Positions 35,328-38,212 of a stretch of 38,212 nucleotides of DNA are shown piece by piece. Under the pieces are notes generated by a model. It did no database searches. It saw nothing but the letters and a program-made list of their open reading frames with translations, and was not told where the DNA came from. The translations under genes and the position numbers were made by a program. Numbering within the stretch: position 1 is the stretch's first letter; each line of letters starts with the position of its first letter. This stretch comes from Candidatus Woesearchaeota archaeon CG_4_10_14_0_2_um_filter_33_13 (GTDB lineage: Archaea; Nanobdellota; Nanobdellia; Woesearchaeales; GW2011-AR9): positions 1-38,212 of the forward strand of contig PFNQ01000002.1 in NCBI GenBank assembly GCA_002792115.1. Direction: 5' to 3'.

Positions 35328-36443
35328 ATGAAAAAAATAATGATATTGTTTGTATGTCTTTTGTTAATTACGGGTGCGTCTTCTGTTCTTGCCGATGAAG
35401 ATATTGATTCAACAGATGCAGGTGTTACACCAGATAGTGCAATGTATGGTCTTGATAAAGCCATGGATAGTTTGTCTTTAGCTCTTACTTTTGGGAATGC
35501 AAATAAGGCAGAGAAAGGAATCAAGATTGCTCAAGAACGTTTAATGGAAGCTCAAGAAATGGCTGATAATGATATGCCTGAAGAAGCAGAGAAAGCAAGA
35601 GAAGAGCATCAGAAAGCTATTGAAAAAGCAGAAACAGAACTTGATGAATTAGAAGAAGGTGATGATGCTGACAAATCAAAAGAAGCTATGGTGAAAGTAG
35701 CTAGAATTCAAGAAAAGATTGAAAGTCATTATCAAAAAGTTAGTGAAGTAAAAGATGCTATCTTAGAAAGGATGAGAGATCAGAAAACTCCTGAACAGTT
35801 TGCTAAGATGGAAGAAGTTTTTAACAAGATTAAAGCAAAAGCCCTAGAGATGGAAACAAAAACTGATGCTAAAAAAGAAAAAGCAAAAGAAAAATATAAG
35901 TCAAATTCTGGGAAAAATGATGCTGAAGTAGATGCAGAGGAAGAAACGATTGACAAAGAAATCGGTCTTACCAAGGGAAGAGAAGAAAGAGCTCAAAAAG
36001 AAATAAACCACGCTGAAGAAGCAACTGTAAAAGCAAAAGGAAAACTAAAAGCTGAAAAGGATAAAGGGAGCGATATTTCTGATTTTGAAGAGGAACTTGA
36101 AGATGTTGAGCAGGAAATAGAAACAGCAAAAAAAGCAAAAGATAATGGCGACAATAAAGACGCAAGGAATATTGCAGAGAAAATAAAAGAGTTTGGAAAC
36201 GAAGTAAGTGTAATTGCAACTAAACTAGGCGAGGCTAGAAAAGCAGGCAATTTTGATGAAGTCAAAGCTCAATTAAATGCTCAAATCGAAGCAAGACATG
36301 ATGAAAAATTAAATTGGATCTTAGAAAATGCTCCGGAAGAAAGAAAGCAAGGAATTGAGAAAACAATGGAGGACTCAGAGGAACGAAGGTTGAACAATAC
36401 TGCTTCTAAAAAGCCAGAAGGCGCAGGTAATCCTAAAAACTAA
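35328..36443 (+). CDS. Secreted DUF5667-like coiled-coil protein
   Basis: Signal peptide MKKIMILFVCLLLITGASSVLA; TPDSAMYGLDKAMDSLSLALTFGNANKAEKGIKIAQERLMEAQEM; long Glu/Lys coiled coil; gaggtg before ATG 35328. Confidence 0.75.
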   Translation: MKKIMILFVCLLLITGASSVLADEDIDSTDAGVTPDSAMYGLDKAMDSLSLALTFGNANKAEKGIKIAQERLMEAQEMADNDMPEEAEKAREEHQKAIEKAETELDELEEGDDADKSKEAMVKVARIQEKIESHYQKVSEVKDAILERMRDQKTPEQFAKMEEVFNKIKAKALEMETKTDAKKEKAKEKYKSNSGKNDAEVDAEEETIDKEIGLTKGREERAQKEINHAEEATVKAKGKLKAEKDKGSDISDFEEELEDVEQEIETAKKAKDNGDNKDARNIAEKIKEFGNEVSVIATKLGEARKAGNFDEVKAQLNAQIEARHDEKLNWILENAPEERKQGIEKTMEDSEERRLNNTASKKPEGAGNPKN

Positions 36444-36505
36444 GCTTCTTCTTTTCTTTTTTTTATTTCTTATAATAAAATCTCGACCGAAGGAAGTGTA
36501 TCTGT

Positions 36506-36608
36506 GCGTAGCACCGCCCCCAACTCTATTCTAAAAAAGTGAAAATTCGATTGAACTTAACGATGTTATACTTTCCACACTTTATGGGGGGATGCGTAGA
36601 GTTAGCGG
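36506..36608 (+). ncRNA. Candidate structured intergenic RNA
   Basis: CCGC-CCCC-AACTCTA (36514-36528) pairs with TAGAGTT-A-GCGG (36597-36608); inner AAAGTG/CACTTT; GTGC-GTA-GCAC hairpin at the 5' side. Confidence 0.35.
36551..36571 (+). repeat. Intergenic motif copy 2 (TTGAACTTAACGATGTTATAC)
   Basis: 19/21 identity to 35132-35152. Confidence 0.6.
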
Positions 36609-36649
36609 AGCAAGTTTTTGAATTGCAAATAATTAACTGGTACTTTCCC

Positions 36650-37351
36650 TCAAAAACCAGCTTTTGTTGATTTAACAACAATGTAAGGTGGTAAACTATT
36701 TCCAGGAACAGAAACTTCACATAATTCTCTAAAATTAAAGCCATTTTCTGGTGAAAGATTTAGATAAGTTGAAAGTGAATAATGATAATCTAAAAAACTT
36801 TCATCTGTGACTTCTGTTCCGTCTTTTCTTCGCAAAACAAATTGATATTGTTGAGCGGTTTGGAAATAATCTCTATTGCCTATAAATATATTTCTATAAG
36901 TAGTAAAAGTTTTGTCTGTAAAAGCAGGATGCGTTATACAATAAGCCAAAATTCCTCCAGGTTTTAATACTCTATTAATTTCTTGATGAATTTCTCTAAT
37001 GTGTTCAACTGAATCGCACATCATTAGTACCAAATTGCTAACTACGGCATCAAGGGTATTATTTGGTAAAGGTATTACTCCACTCTTAATCTTTTTTAAT
37101 GCGGCTTTATCTTTTATTCTTTTTTTGGCTTCTGAGATCATTGAATCAGAAAGATCATAACCAAATACTTCTGCTTCTCTTTCTACTAATTCTTGAACTA
37201 ACTTTCCCTCTCCACACCCATAGTCTGCAACTTTTCTATCTTTTATTTCACCAACCATTCTAAGAATAACTGGGTGAATAACGTCTAATTCTGAATTGTC
37301 GTACTGGCTATATGTTCCTACGTGTGATTCATTCCAAGCATTGTTTGTCAT
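36650..37351 (-). CDS. Class I SAM-dependent methyltransferase
   Basis: KVADYGCGEGKLVQELVEREAEVFGYDLSDSMI...LDAVVSNLVLMMC...INRVLKPGGILAYCITHPAF. Confidence 0.92.
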   Translation of the reverse strand: MTNNAWNESHVGTYSQYDNSELDVIHPVILRMVGEIKDRKVADYGCGEGKLVQELVEREAEVFGYDLSDSMISEAKKRIKDKAALKKIKSGVIPLPNNTLDAVVSNLVLMMCDSVEHIREIHQEINRVLKPGGILAYCITHPAFTDKTFTTYRNIFIGNRDYFQTAQQYQFVLRRKDGTEVTDESFLDYHYSLSTYLNLSPENGFNFRELCEVSVPGNSLPPYIVVKSTKAGF

Positions 37352-37441
37352 TAAATAATAGTCACTTGAAGAATATATAAATTAATGTTGTCATATGTTG
37401 TGATGATAATATTTAAATAGAAGTATTACTTTTATTTTTGA

Positions 37442-38185
37442 ATGGACAAATTAGCATTAATCAAGCTTGGATTAAATAAAAATGAATCTAAAATTTATGT
37501 TGTACTATTGAAAAAAGGACAAGCAACAGCAGGGGAACTGATCAAAGCAACAGAATTTCATAGGAACATTGTTTACGATAATTTAGAAAAATTAATTGAT
37601 AAAGGTCTTGTTTCTTTTATTGTTGAGAATAATAGAAAATTATTCCAAGTTAATTCCCCTGATTCAATTTCTCAAATGGTAGAAAAGAAGCAGAAAGAAT
37701 TAGATGAACAAAAAAAAATTGCAGAAGAAGTAAAAAATGAAGTTTATAAAATTGTTACTGAGAGAAAAGTTGAACAAGAAGCCACAATCTATAGGGGAGT
37801 GAAAGGACTAAAAGTTTTCTTTAAAGACACATTAGAAGAAGGAAAAGATTATTATGTTTTTGGAGCACCAAAAGAATCATTAGAAATTATGGGTTCTACA
37901 TTTTGGGAAAATTACAACTTGAAGCGTGAAAAGATTAAAGTTGGAGTTAAAATGATTTTTAATGATGATTTAAGAGAGTGGAGTAAAAAAATTCAAAGTA
38001 AATTAACCAAAGTTAAATTTTTATCAAAGAAATTTGATACTTTAACTGAAACTGTTGTTTATGGAGAAAAGGTAGGGATTATTGTATGGACAGAAAAACC
38101 AATTGTTACTTTAATTAAAGATATTAATTTAGCTAAAGCTTATAAAAAATATTTTAAGATCCTTTGGGAAGAGGCAATAGAGTAA
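37442..38185 (+). CDS. TrmB family transcriptional regulator
   Basis: LIKLGLNKNESKIYVVLLKKGQATAGELIKATEFHRNIVYDNLEKLIDKGLVSF plus TrmB-like C-terminal region. Confidence 0.88.
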   Translation: MDKLALIKLGLNKNESKIYVVLLKKGQATAGELIKATEFHRNIVYDNLEKLIDKGLVSFIVENNRKLFQVNSPDSISQMVEKKQKELDEQKKIAEEVKNEVYKIVTERKVEQEATIYRGVKGLKVFFKDTLEEGKDYYVFGAPKESLEIMGSTFWENYNLKREKIKVGVKMIFNDDLREWSKKIQSKLTKVKFLSKKFDTLTETVVYGEKVGIIVWTEKPIVTLIKDINLAKAYKKYFKILWEEAIE

Positions 38186-38212
38186 AAGACAGTACCAGTA
38201 GTAAAATTATTT

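Noticed and set aside
35177-35398. Plus-strand ORF 73 aa
   Set aside because: Runs through a hairpin, promoter-like AT-rich sequence and the signal peptide of the next gene in another frame; no coding character.
35324-36265. Minus-strand Ser/Leu/Phe-rich ORFs (35324-35524, 35780-35974, 35968-36219, 35993-36265)
   Set aside because: Antisense to the Glu/Lys coiled-coil gene; composition is explained by complementing GAA/AAA codons.
36526-36744. Minus-strand ORF 72 aa
   Set aside because: Overlaps the 3' end of the methyltransferase and the structured intergenic region; no recognisable product.
1-38212. CRISPR array, restriction-modification, toxin-antitoxin or transposon genes
   Set aside because: No regularly spaced direct repeats and no Cas, transposase or R-M signatures among the ORFs; the lone methyltransferase (36650-37351) looks like a small-molecule class I enzyme.

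Overview
AT-rich, gene-dense window that looks like a chromosomal segment of an archaeon. Supporting genes are an Sm/LSm protein followed by L37e, a translin-like protein, TruD, a geranylgeranyl-reductase-type flavoprotein, TATA-box promoters and many leaderless starts. The many small secreted or Cys-rich proteins suggest a DPANN/Woesearchaeota-like genome, but that placement is inference. I see no CRISPR array, rRNA, tRNA, transposase or obvious prophage. Recognisable content: AsnC/Lrp regulator divergent from asnA-asnS; truD; a glycosyltransferase/phosphoglycosyltransferase fusion; Fur-like regulator divergent from a ZIP transporter; TspO; an ArsR - penta-Cys micro-ORF - ArsP/YraQ-type permease operon; a cyt-b5-like lipoprotein plus ferric-reductase-like protein; and an RNA-remodelling/cold-shock cluster (CspA, three DEAD-box helicases, RsuA/RluB-type pseudouridine synthase, J-domain protein, two paralogous RG-rich zinc-ribbon proteins). 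Two genes are missing from the ORF track: L37e (3732-3908) and a CCCCC peptide (23625-23747). The most interesting non-coding signals are a ~133-nt highly structured element at 18070-18202 (candidate ncRNA or MITE), a long hairpin in the cspA leader (27011-27066), a structured intergenic region at 36506-36608, and a repeated TTAAC-GAT-GTTAA motif around the DUF5667-like gene. Everything was read by eye; no database search or folding program was run.
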